Source of the DNA: JAZNBI01 sp045586995
GTDB lineage: Bacteria; Bacillota; Clostridia; Oscillospirales; CAG-272
Assembly (NCBI GenBank): GCA_045586995.1
Contig: JAZNBI010000071.1
Location: forward strand, 1-10,353
Direction: 5' to 3'
Length of the DNA: 10,353 bases
Shown: piece by piece, positions 1 through 7,302 of the stretch
How the letters are laid out: the number at the start of each line of letters is the position of its first letter
How positions within the stretch are numbered: position 1 is the stretch's first letter
Notes under the pieces: generated by a model
The model's database searches: none
What the model was told of the DNA's origin: nothing
The model's input: only the letters and a program-made list of their open reading frames with translations
Made by a program: the position numbers and the translations under genes

Positions 1-1035
1 CGAAACCGCATCCGAAACGTTTGTGCCTCCAACGGCAGCAATTGCCTCACCGACCTCATTTGACCATTCCGGGATCTTACTTTTGTCGTAAACCACCTTT
101 GAAAACGCCGTGTCGGTCATATGCTTCATAACCATACCGTATGCGCGGTTGATAAATCTTTGATTCGGTATCATAGCCGAAATGGGAGATGTGCCGTGGA
201 AGCTGTTCTTTGTAGGCGACCAATTAAACATCGCCACAGGATAGAGCTGACAGTCGGTGCTTGTACGACGAATCACGCACGAGCGTGTCGACTTTTCAAA
301 GACTACTTTGCCATTCTCTCGCCAAAATTTGATAAGATATGTGGCTTTTGATTCATCATCGCCTTCAAGCTCATAAGCTCCAAATTCGCTTGATTGTACC
401 AGCTTACATTCGTCATCGGGAGTAATAAGCGAAATATCCCTCTCGTCTGCGCCGAACGCTCTCGCCTCTGCCTTAAGTGACTTTACCGTAGCTCTTCCCG
501 AAAGAATAATATAATCCTGCGATTGTATATCCGGGCTGTTGACGTCGGACAAAAAGAGATTTACACTGTCTACCGTTTCGGTGACCATATCTCCTTCAAA
601 GCTTTGTCCTGTCTTTATATCGGAATTCCAATAGCAATACAGCACTCCGTCGCCGGAAATTGCAGCGTCGTACAAGAGATTATAAATAAGCTTGTCCATA
701 TTGCATTTTTCCCAACGATACGCCGCGTTTGCCGTCATATTTCCGACGCTTTCCTTTATAATTGCTTTTACGCCCTCGTCCTCAACAAACGGTAGGTTTT
801 CGTCGGAGTATGTAACTGCTGTATTTCCCGACGCTATTGAGCAAATGAGATAGTCCACTATTCTTCGAATAACATTGAATACCGGCTTGGGAAGATTCAT
901 TCCAGAGCTGTCATACCATTGGTCACCGCGGTAAAATCGTTCATTTCTTCGTATATTCTCGTAAAGATTTATTTTACGCTTATACTCTTTTCCCGCTTCA
1001 TACTGTTGCCATGCTTTTGTAATTTTTTTGTTCAT
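1..1035 (-). CDS. Phage portal protein (P22-like/podovirus type), 3' end outside window
   Basis: The minus strand is open for 345 codons from the ATG at 1035 to the window edge with no stop, so the C-terminus is missing. The N-terminus (MNKKITKAWQQYEAGKEYKR) leads into FYRGDQW (residues 34-40) and LPKPVFNVIRRIVDY (48-62). That is the usual opening of podovirus and P22-type portals: an 'RFYxGDQW' motif, then 'PVFNxIxRIVDY'. Portals form the dodecameric ring at one capsid vertex through which terminase pumps DNA and to which the tail connector binds. The ATG is the first in-frame start after an in-frame TGA. Its Shine-Dalgarno is poor (AAAGGT about 16 nt upstream), so translation may depend on coupling to the propeller gene that ends 32 nt before it. 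Family assignment is recognition by eye; portal identity is also supported by the terS-terL neighbours. Confidence 0.85.
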   Translation of the reverse strand, partial: MNKKITKAWQQYEAGKEYKRKINLYENIRRNERFYRGDQWYDSSGMNLPKPVFNVIRRIVDYLICSIASGNTAVTYSDENLPFVEDEGVKAIIKESVGNMTANAAYRWEKCNMDKLIYNLLYDAAISGDGVLYCYWNSDIKTGQSFEGDMVTETVDSVNLFLSDVNSPDIQSQDYIILSGRATVKSLKAEARAFGADERDISLITPDDECKLVQSSEFGAYELEGDDESKATYLIKFWRENGKVVFEKSTRSCVIRRTSTDCQLYPVAMFNWSPTKNSFHGTSPISAMIPNQRFINRAYGMVMKHMTDTAFSKVVYDKSKIPEWSNEVGEAIAAVGGTNVSDAVS

Positions 1036-1067
1036 CTTTATTTGTGACCATACCTTTCATCCTGTTT

Positions 1068-2792
1068 TTATTTTTTTGCGGCGATAGCAAGAGAATATAT
1101 TTTTTGACGCTTGTTGCCGCCGGCGCTGATCGTAAGTTTCATATTTTTAAATCTGCCTATGGGAATACGCCGCTCAAAGCACTCATAATTCTCACTGTCT
1201 GTTCCCTGCAATACCGTATTCCAGCTTTCTTCTTCGGTTTCAAATCCTATTGATATATCCGAACCGTAGGTTTGGCAGAAAATAATAAATCCGTCGGCGC
1301 GTTTTTTGATTCTGGGCTTTCCGAAACCGAAGTATGAGCTTTTGTAAAGTGCCAAAATTGGAGTATTGTCCTCCCCATCGGCATCTCGGCTCTCATCAAA
1401 TATAAATATACGGTTACCCAATATAAAGGCAAGCTCACCCTTATAATCAAAAAACAAATCCGCTTTAATGTTGGTAAAGCTATACCAATTTTTTGTTTCG
1501 TAATTGTAGATCCAGACTCTGTTTTCGACATCGGAGGGGTCCATTATCCACAGCTCTGAATATTTACGAAAATCAAACATCTTACGTTCACCGCCCGAAA
1601 CTGTTTTTTCAAAATCTCCAAGTAGACTTGAAATTTTCGTAACGACGCATGCATTTTGAATATCGGTTCGCGAATCCCATACATAAACGCCGTTTTTCGA
1701 AACGGTATACGGTGAATTTTCGCAAACGATAGCGGAGTACGGCATGGTATCGATAACCGAGTTAATGGGTATAAAGGAAAGCTCGTCTGCCAATCCCTCC
1801 ATCATCCAGGCGTTGCCGTCGGTAAACACGAGCGCCCTGTCGTAATGCGAGCATATTGCCGAAATTGAATGGTTGCCGTCTCCCACCAATCGAGCGCTGT
1901 CAATGGGAAAATACAATTTACATGACGTTGGATTTGCTTTTTGGGAAAGCGTAAGCGATTCGTCGCTTACATATCTCGAAATGTATATGCGCTTTTTGTC
2001 ATTCCCACCGTAAAGAAAGATCCTCGATTCCTCTCCGTAGGTGTATATAAAGCTTTTCGTTGCCGAGCATATTGCGGATCTGTCGACCGCGGATTCAGGC
2101 AAGGTTAAATAAAGCAATACTTCACCCGAAGGATAGCTTGAAGGTATATTGATAGCGGTTTTGCTTGAATTCAACGCGGAACCGTACTTATAAGTATAAT
2201 CCGAATTATTTATATAGATCTTGTCAAGCGATTCAACCGCCATCGGCAAGGTTATCGTGCTTATGACCGATTTATTGGCATAGTGCACACGAATCTGACG
2301 CGACAGTAAGTTTATCGGCTCATTTACGGGGCCTTTGATATGTGTATCCCATTCGCTTCCGTAAAGAGGAACGTAGCCGTCGAGCGAAACGATTCCGCTT
2401 TGTGCGGTATACCTAAAAAATCCTTGCGAATCAAAAAAATAAAGTTCGCCGTCATAGCCAAAGAACACGACGTCGCCGGAAGAAGTGCTCAATGTGCCCA
2501 TCGACGTATAAGTTTCATTCTCTATATCGACAGAATAAAACTGATCGCCCACAACGCAAAACAGTGTATCGACTCCCCCGATTTTACCCGACCACATTCC
2601 GCGTATTTCTTCATCAAACGTTATAACAGACCTATAACCGCATCTTTTTTCAAGCGAACCGTCACCTAAGATCCGAAAATTACTAAGTTCCGAGGTTACG
2701 CTTTCCGTGGGCAATACTGCGCGTCTGTCTATTCCGGAAAATTCGTAAATCTTCTCAAGAGCATATGCGTTTTCCAAATTGATTTTTGCCAT
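1068..2792 (-). CDS. Phage beta-propeller 'nozzle/DNA-stabilisation' type head-tail protein
   Basis: 574-aa protein. I place the start at the ATG at 2792 (MAKINLENAY), because AAAGGAA sits 7 nt upstream. The open frame extends to 2858 but has no ribosome binding site there, and that extension would overlap the terL stop. The N-terminal stretch SNFRILGDGSLEKRCGYRSV (37-56) resembles the 'NF...G.LekRpGyr' opening of T7 gp12-like tail tubular B and P22 gp10-like stabilisation proteins. The body has repeated beta-blade-like segments, for example VVFFGYDGELYFFDSQGFF, ALVFTDGNAWMMEGL and ELAFILGNRIFIFDES. The last ~70 residues look like a beta-sandwich (GRFKNMKLTISAGG). Such proteins form a ring below the portal that closes the filled head or lines the nozzle. 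Position between terL and the portal is unusual. It could instead be another beta-rich virion protein; the exact role is inferred. Confidence 0.65.
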   Translation of the reverse strand: MAKINLENAYALEKIYEFSGIDRRAVLPTESVTSELSNFRILGDGSLEKRCGYRSVITFDEEIRGMWSGKIGGVDTLFCVVGDQFYSVDIENETYTSMGTLSTSSGDVVFFGYDGELYFFDSQGFFRYTAQSGIVSLDGYVPLYGSEWDTHIKGPVNEPINLLSRQIRVHYANKSVISTITLPMAVESLDKIYINNSDYTYKYGSALNSSKTAINIPSSYPSGEVLLYLTLPESAVDRSAICSATKSFIYTYGEESRIFLYGGNDKKRIYISRYVSDESLTLSQKANPTSCKLYFPIDSARLVGDGNHSISAICSHYDRALVFTDGNAWMMEGLADELSFIPINSVIDTMPYSAIVCENSPYTVSKNGVYVWDSRTDIQNACVVTKISSLLGDFEKTVSGGERKMFDFRKYSELWIMDPSDVENRVWIYNYETKNWYSFTNIKADLFFDYKGELAFILGNRIFIFDESRDADGEDNTPILALYKSSYFGFGKPRIKKRADGFIIFCQTYGSDISIGFETEEESWNTVLQGTDSENYECFERRIPIGRFKNMKLTISAGGNKRQKIYSLAIAAKK

Positions 2793-2817
2793 TTGCATAT
2801 TCCTTTCTTTTGTATTA

Positions 2818-2856
2818 GACCTTTCGGGAAAAGCACAGGAAATTATTCCGAAGGTC
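2818..2856 (-). other. Imperfect hairpin between terL stop and propeller gene
   Basis: GACCTTTCGG (2818-2827) pairs with CCGAAGGTC (2848-2856) with one bulged base and a 20-nt loop. The far arm overlaps the terL stop codon at 2855-2857. No U-tract follows on the transcript side, so this is not a convincing terminator. It could be a processing or stability element in the 62-nt intercistronic gap. A chance match is possible. Confidence 0.3.
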
Positions 2857-4186
2857 AAATATAATATTTTGATACATTAGATTTTTCGCTGAAAAATTTG
2901 AAGGGTGATTCTTCGGGAACGAATCCCTGTGCGCGACTCATCACAGCATATCGCAACGCCTCGGGTGCGTGTGTAACCGAGTGGGGCTCGCTCGATGCAT
3001 CCTCGGCGCGTACTTTGTCGTAAAGCAACGCGGGAAGCGAATGTATCAGCTCGTGACATTCTTTGCAAATGCGAAGCTTGGGAGTATCGTTTTTTTCGGA
3101 AAGATATTCCCGCAATACTCTCCAGCCGGCAATACGCCTGTCATCTGCCGAGCGCATCGGAGGCATTCCCGATACCGCTTGCATAATTTCAAAACCGCTT
3201 TTGCCGCTGTCTTGACGCCGATTCCAAAGATCGGGAGAAGCCACGGCATATTCCGCAAAGCTACCCGCGCACATCTGCGCAACTCTTGCCGCCGCCTCGG
3301 AAAGCGTTAAATTGGGTTCGCAATATTCCGACAGCGCGTAAAGATTCCCTTCTGAGTCGATTGCCATAAGCAGTGCCGCCAACATATCGAAGCCATAGTC
3401 AAATGCCGCAAAATGCCTTGTGTTTTTTGGGATAACGGACGGCTCGCAGACATGGACAGACGTATCGAATTCGGGAAAGAACTGCCCTTCAAACACATCC
3501 CACCGACCGTGTAGCCATGCATCGCGCAAACGAGAAGGAAGACTCTCGAGCTGACGCACGTATTCGGGGTCTGCGGACGTGAGAACGGTATTATCATAGA
3601 CGACTGCAGGTATAAAGGTATAATCCTCGGGGTTTTCACCTGCGCGAAAATCTCGGTCAACGAATAATCTTTTCACCCAACTGTGTCCGACGCCTCCGGG
3701 GTTGCATGTAAGATACATACGTCTGGGACATTCATTCACACCTCTCATACAGGCCTTAAAAATAGAAAACTGATATTCACTCAGCTGTGTTGCCTCGTCG
3801 ATCGCAATGATGTCATATTCCTGACCTTGATATCTCAACACGTCCCTGTCGGAAGAACAATAACCAAGCTGAATACTGCTGCCATTGGGGACAATAATGG
3901 TTTTTGATGCCTCGTTATACGAAAGAAATCCCTGATACTCTTTTAACAAAGTATCGACGTGATTGCTTTTCAGCTCCGGAAATGACCGCCGAATAAGCAG
4001 ACATTTAATACCGGGATATCGAAGACAAAGCGCCACAAGCTTTCGGCGAAGCGCCCAGGATTTCCCGCCGCCACGCGCACCGCCGTATGCCGTATATTTG
4101 CTTCTTGAAGCAAAGAAAACCGCCTGCCTTTCGTTGGGCTTGCCCTTGATTTTCAACTCATTATTGCTCATTTTTTTGCAAATCAT
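2855..4186 (-). CDS. terL: Phage terminase large subunit (ATPase plus RNase H-like nuclease)
   Basis: 443 aa from the ATG at 4186, the usual terL length. The ATPase domain carries Walker A GGARGGGKS (35-43), Walker B IIAIDEA (126-132) and coupling motif LTCNPGG (159-165). The C-terminal RNase H-like nuclease shows AAFDYGF (Asp263), ASPDLW (Asp319) and HAPEALRY (Glu409). The protein is the packaging motor: it cuts concatemeric DNA and pumps it through the portal. The start codon overlaps the terS stop as ATGA. A GGAGG touches the ATG with no spacer, while a second ATG five codons on (4171, MSNNELKI) lies 15 nt from it, so the start is 4186 by coupled re-initiation or 4171. Oddity: the third acidic position, usually the D of 'DALRY', is Glu here. 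Family call is very secure. Confidence 0.95.
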   Translation of the reverse strand: MICKKMSNNELKIKGKPNERQAVFFASRSKYTAYGGARGGGKSWALRRKLVALCLRYPGIKCLLIRRSFPELKSNHVDTLLKEYQGFLSYNEASKTIIVPNGSSIQLGYCSSDRDVLRYQGQEYDIIAIDEATQLSEYQFSIFKACMRGVNECPRRMYLTCNPGGVGHSWVKRLFVDRDFRAGENPEDYTFIPAVVYDNTVLTSADPEYVRQLESLPSRLRDAWLHGRWDVFEGQFFPEFDTSVHVCEPSVIPKNTRHFAAFDYGFDMLAALLMAIDSEGNLYALSEYCEPNLTLSEAAARVAQMCAGSFAEYAVASPDLWNRRQDSGKSGFEIMQAVSGMPPMRSADDRRIAGWRVLREYLSEKNDTPKLRICKECHELIHSLPALLYDKVRAEDASSEPHSVTHAPEALRYAVMSRAQGFVPEESPFKFFSEKSNVSKYYI

Positions 4187-4614
4187 CCTCCGTCTTCATA
4201 AATGTCATGCTCGAATACAAGACGTATGTCCGAATCCTCGTATTTACTGCTTTTTACATCACTCTTTTCGCCATATCCCAATCTTTGCTTGAGATATGCC
4301 GTCAAAATGCTCGGAGAAACGTCCGAATTAAACGCCTCGTCTTCAAAGACGGCGCAAACCATACCGTATTCACGAGGATTGTCGCGTATTATTTTTTCGA
4401 GCTCTGAATGACCTATGCCGATATAACGGCAAAAACCCGCCATATTTGGGAAGCGCACACTCTTCCTGTCGCCCGTGATTTTTTTGCTTTTCTTTTTTTC
4501 TTCCTCCCCTATATCGGTATAACATTCGTTGACATATTGCAGAGCCAGCTCATATAGCGCGCCGTCCTCAAATGTTCGTTCTTCGGGAAGCGAAAAATTT
4601 TCATCATCCGGCAT
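4183..4614 (-). CDS. terS: Phage terminase small subunit
   Basis: 143 aa, preceded by a near-perfect AGGAGG six nt before the ATG at 4614. An acidic N-terminus and a basic, lysine-rich stretch (40-51) precede a helix-turn-helix-like segment, FPNMAGFCRYIGIGHSELEK (55-74). The C-terminal part contains SPSILTAYLKQRLGYGEKSD (100-119). This matches the '..aiflLknrlGyrdk' tail typical of small terminase/DNA-packaging proteins. TerS binds the packaging site on phage DNA and recruits TerL. It is the first gene of the module and overlaps terL by four bases (ATGA), suggesting translational coupling. Four 10-bp repeats lie 47-86 bp upstream and are candidates for its own binding site or for a late-gene activator. 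Confidence 0.88.
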   Translation of the reverse strand: MPDDENFSLPEERTFEDGALYELALQYVNECYTDIGEEEKKKSKKITGDRKSVRFPNMAGFCRYIGIGHSELEKIIRDNPREYGMVCAVFEDEAFNSDVSPSILTAYLKQRLGYGEKSDVKSSKYEDSDIRLVFEHDIYEDGG

Positions 4615-4644
4615 AACTCACCTCCTTTTTTCCTGTGCAAGCCC

Positions 4645-4673
4645 ATTTTAGACCCTTTAACAGTGCCAATCAG
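4645..4673 (-). promoter_or_regulatory. Weak candidate promoter for the terS operon
   Basis: On the minus strand a TAAAAT -10 (4645-4650) lies 17 bp from a poor -35, CTGATT (4668-4673). The -35 falls inside the iteron block. A weak -35 overlapped by phased repeats is the usual arrangement of an activator-dependent late phage promoter. The assignment is from sequence alone. Confidence 0.3.
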
Positions 4674-4700
4674 TGTAAATGAGTGTCACCGAGTGCCAAT
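4661..4700. repeat. Four 10-bp iterons upstream of terS
   Basis: Four head-to-tail 10-bp units start at 4661, 4671, 4681 and 4691. All share (C/G)AGTG at their 5' end. Units 1 and 4 end CCAAT, unit 2 ends TAAAT and unit 3 ends TCACC. The invariant AGTG therefore recurs once per helical turn on one DNA face. They occupy the 184-bp gap between terS and the phosphopantetheinyl transferase gene. Likely roles are a TerS (pac/cos) binding array or an operator for a phage late activator. Confidence 0.7.
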
Positions 4701-4735
4701 ATTTAAATCGACGCAAATTAAATGCCCTAAAATTC

Positions 4736-4763
4736 TTGATTTTTCAAAAAAAACAGATATAAT
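4736..4763 (+). promoter_or_regulatory. Sigma-A-type promoter of the phosphopantetheinyl transferase gene
   Basis: TTGATT (4736-4741), a 16-bp spacer and a perfect TATAAT (4758-4763) lie 35 bp before the ATG at 4799. The region is AT-rich. It shows the transferase gene is transcribed on its own and not with the divergent phage module. Confidence 0.7.
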
Positions 4764-4798
4764 TATATACATAGATATAAAAGCAAGAGGAAGCTCAA

Positions 4799-5461
4799 AT
4801 GATTTCAGCAGCATATTTATGTGTATCGGAAATATTTAATAAAAAAAGCCCGGCTGAAATTGCCGAGATAATAAATTCACTGCCCGATGTGTTTTCAAAT
4901 CGTGTAAAGAAAAAACAAAACGAAATATCGCAAAAACAAACCCTTGCCGCCATAATTCTTGCGCTCGATATGCTCAAGGATGCGGGACTTGATATTGATA
5001 TGCTTGCTTTCGAATATAAAAACGGGCGTCCTTATATAAAAAATCGCTCCGATATAGATTTTAATCTTTCTCATTCCGACGATATTGCAATATGTGCTTT
5101 GGAGATATCAGACGGTGCAAAGGTGGGAATAGATATAGAAAAAATAACCTCCCGCCGACATACAAAAGAACTTGCAACGCGTTTTTTCTCGCCTCTTGAG
5201 CTTGAATGTTTTCTTCAAAACGAATGCTCTGACCTTATATTTACAAGAATTTGGACTCGTAAGGAGGCGCTTTTAAAGCTCAGAGAGGTCGGACTTTCGG
5301 AAAATCTCAGAGAAACAGACACCTTTTCTCAAGGTAAAGACGAATATTTTTCGGAATATACCGTCGAAGAAAAATATATCGTTACACTCTGCCACCGAGA
5401 TTTAGCGGCTGCGCCTCGGTTTATTAAAAAGAAAAGTCAAATAAAAATTCCCATCGAGTGA
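4799..5461 (+). CDS. 4'-phosphopantetheinyl transferase, Sfp type
   Basis: 220 aa, the usual Sfp-family size (about 220-240). It transfers the 4'-phosphopantetheine arm of coenzyme A to a serine of acyl or peptidyl carrier proteins, in the cytoplasm. Visible motifs in order: NGRPYI (75-80), NLSHSDD (89-95), GIDIEKI (110-116), FFSPLELECF (129-138) and WTRKEALLKL (152-161). By analogy with Sfp (Asp107, Glu109, Glu151) the Mg2+ ligands are Asp112, Glu114 and Glu156, all present. AGAGGAAG (4786-4793) is the ribosome binding site for the ATG at 4799. No polyketide or nonribosomal peptide synthase gene is in the window, so its carrier-protein partner cannot be named. It may serve fatty-acid ACP or a distant pathway. 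The final codons lie inside the terminator stem. Confidence 0.93.
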   Translation: MISAAYLCVSEIFNKKSPAEIAEIINSLPDVFSNRVKKKQNEISQKQTLAAIILALDMLKDAGLDIDMLAFEYKNGRPYIKNRSDIDFNLSHSDDIAICALEISDGAKVGIDIEKITSRRHTKELATRFFSPLELECFLQNECSDLIFTRIWTRKEALLKLREVGLSENLRETDTFSQGKDEYFSEYTVEEKYIVTLCHRDLAAAPRFIKKKSQIKIPIE

Positions 5462-5488
5462 AATAATTCACTCGATGGGAATTTTTAT
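5441..5488. terminator. Bidirectional terminator between convergent genes
   Basis: Two 22-bp arms (5441-5462 and 5467-5488) are perfect inverted repeats around an ATAA loop. The arms begin and end with A/T runs, giving a U-tract in both directions. The left arm contains the last codons and TGA (5459-5461) of the phosphopantetheinyl transferase gene. The right arm ends one base before the stop of the convergent serine hydrolase gene (5490). Confidence 0.9.
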
Positions 5489-5489
5489 T

Positions 5490-7241
5490 TTAAACCTTGT
5501 TTTCAAGTCGGAATTCAATAACAGGCGCAAATATCTTATCTATTTTATAGTCAACGTAGTCCAGATCAACTTTATCTATAAGCGTTGAAAAAATCATCTT
5601 TTCCGAGATATCATCCTTGAAATTTTCAAAAATGTCCTTTGCAAAAATCGCTCCGGGATACTCGTCGTGATACAGCTTTAATTTATCACCGTCAAATACA
5701 AATTTCAAGCAGCGTGAATACGGCATCTCCAAAAAATCAATACGTATATCCAACACAGGTAAGGAGTCCTCATTTTTAACAAACCGCGCGCAAGCCCCGG
5801 CTTTAAATGACTCTCCGCGGAAAGAAAAATCGGTGTATTCGGCACAGTTAAAGCCGACCGCAAAGCGATATGCTTCGCCTGCTTCTTCATAATTTATATA
5901 AAGCTTTCGGTCAGCCACCTCAAACCCGACGCTTTTGACACCCTCGGTGTATAGATTTTGAATACATTGCATAGTTATTGGAGCAAGCCCGACAGACGGA
6001 GCATCCTTTGAAACAGCCATATATCTTTTCCCGTTGAGCGAGCCGAGCGACCTTTGAAAAGCGCGGCTGTATCCAAACGCAGGGCGCGGCTGGATCAGCG
6101 GAAGCGCCTCAAAGCTTGCTATCGTTTTTTGAAGCTTGCCATACGCCTTTAAATTCGGCGCGATCCGTGCTTCGAATGGACCGCTGAAATATTTGTGAAG
6201 ATATTCAAAATAATTGCTCTGTTGAAAAAGCTCTCCGTTCCCTGCATTTGTAACAATAACGATACCGTTATTTTTAAAGCAGATCATATTTTGACCGAAC
6301 ATTCCGTTAAAAAGGAAGCTTTCATCCCTTTTGCTCGTCCAAATTTGAAAGCCGTAGTTAAAGCTTCCTATATCGGAATTCGGGAATGACTGCGCCGCGG
6401 TCGCCATTTTTAAATACCCGGATGAAATAATTTGTTTTCCGTTCCATATCCCACCATCGAGCATCATACATCCGATCTTTGCCAGATCCTCGGGGCGTAT
6501 ATAAAATCCCCATCCCCCTTTTTCAATTCCGAGCGGGCATTTTTCCCAAAGTATTTCCTCTATACCAAGCGGCTTAAAAAGCCGTTTTCGCAAAAAATCG
6601 GTGAGAGTCGTACCGCTTTTTCGGCATACGATAGCGGCGAGCATATATGTATTAAGACTGTTATAATTGAACGTACTTCCTATCTCACCCTTAAGCGAAG
6701 AATTTAAAAACGCCTTGACCCAATCCTCCTCGCTTATCGACTCCAGCTCGTTAAACACCACCGTGCTCGTCATGGTAAGGAGGTCTTTAACCGTAAGCTC
6801 CTTTAGCTTAATACGGTTAATAGCTCCTATCATATCCGAGAAAATATCGGTTACTTTATCGTTCAAAGCAAGCACACCGTCATCAATAAGCATTCCGACC
6901 GCAAGCGAGGTAATACTCTTTGAAGCCGAAAAAATCATTCGAGGCATATTTAAATCGTACATACCGAGCGCCTTTTCGCAGATAACCGAATGATTTTTCA
7001 CGATCATAATCCCGTGAAGATTAATGGTTTTATCATTTTGTATATCGGTCAAAAACTCGTCGACAAGCCCTGACGGCACACCTACATTCTCGGGCACGGT
7101 ACGTTCAAATGGCGCAAGTGTAGGAACCGAACTGAGTGCCATTTTTTGAGGCGATGTTTTTATAATCGGTACGGTAGATTTCTTTGTGTCAATAAGCTGA
7201 CCGAAAAGATTTATTGTACGATTGATTGAAGAAAGATTCAT
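5490..7241 (-). CDS. Beta-lactamase-family serine hydrolase with extra C-terminal domain
   Basis: 583 aa from the ATG at 7241, chosen because AAAGGAG lies 5 nt upstream. The open frame runs to 7337 but has no ribosome binding site there. Residues ~50-345 are a class C beta-lactamase/esterase-like domain: catalytic SASK (Ser105, Lys108), FNYNSLNTYML with Tyr193-Asn-Ser, GGWGFYIRPEDLAKIG (242-257) and NGMFGQNM (312-319), the equivalent of the 'GyGGQ' third motif. This resembles the NylB/6-aminohexanoate-dimer hydrolase and EstB group more than true beta-lactamases. Residues ~375-583 form a separate, beta-rich C-terminal region I do not recognise. No signal peptide is visible, so it is probably cytoplasmic. 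Substrate unknown; a resistance role is not supported. It has its own promoter and converges on the phosphopantetheinyl transferase gene. Confidence 0.85.
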   Translation of the reverse strand: MNLSSINRTINLFGQLIDTKKSTVPIIKTSPQKMALSSVPTLAPFERTVPENVGVPSGLVDEFLTDIQNDKTINLHGIMIVKNHSVICEKALGMYDLNMPRMIFSASKSITSLAVGMLIDDGVLALNDKVTDIFSDMIGAINRIKLKELTVKDLLTMTSTVVFNELESISEEDWVKAFLNSSLKGEIGSTFNYNSLNTYMLAAIVCRKSGTTLTDFLRKRLFKPLGIEEILWEKCPLGIEKGGWGFYIRPEDLAKIGCMMLDGGIWNGKQIISSGYLKMATAAQSFPNSDIGSFNYGFQIWTSKRDESFLFNGMFGQNMICFKNNGIVIVTNAGNGELFQQSNYFEYLHKYFSGPFEARIAPNLKAYGKLQKTIASFEALPLIQPRPAFGYSRAFQRSLGSLNGKRYMAVSKDAPSVGLAPITMQCIQNLYTEGVKSVGFEVADRKLYINYEEAGEAYRFAVGFNCAEYTDFSFRGESFKAGACARFVKNEDSLPVLDIRIDFLEMPYSRCLKFVFDGDKLKLYHDEYPGAIFAKDIFENFKDDISEKMIFSTLIDKVDLDYVDYKIDKIFAPVIEFRLENKV

Positions 7242-7278
7242 TTGCTCTCCTTTCCGAATTTTTAAATGGGAGTTAACT

Positions 7279-7296
7279 AAAAGCAGGGTTGCTTTT
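7279..7296 (-). other. Perfect 7-bp hairpin in the hydrolase 5' leader
   Basis: On the transcript strand AAAAGCA and TGCTTTT flank an ACCC tetraloop, between the promoter and the ribosome binding site. It is too small to call a riboswitch. A related copy of the same sequence lies at 7337-7352 beside the sipL terminator. Confidence 0.35.
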
Positions 7297-7302
7297 AAAT
7301 TT

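Noticed and set aside
121..351. Plus-strand open frames at 121-351 and 523-795
   Set aside because: They lie opposite a continuous, homologous portal reading frame. They have no recognisable motifs or ribosome binding sites.
998..1060. 20-codon open frame (ATG at 1060) overlapping the portal start, possible leader peptide
   Set aside because: It has only a weak AGG before it and no conservation evidence; most likely chance.
2793..2858. 22-residue N-terminal extension of the propeller protein up to 2858
   Set aside because: No ribosome binding site at 2858, overlap with the terL stop, and a well-spaced AAAGGAA before the ATG at 2792.
2877..3907. Several small open frames on both strands inside terL
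   Set aside because: All are out-of-frame shadows of the large terminase gene, which has complete motifs.
4661..4700. CRISPR array or plasmid origin for the 10-bp repeats
   Set aside because: Units are too short and contiguous for CRISPR, and there is no cas or replication gene nearby.
6195..6993. Plus-strand open frames within 6195-6993
   Set aside because: They are antisense to the serine hydrolase domain with its SxxK and Tyr motifs and show no protein-like features.
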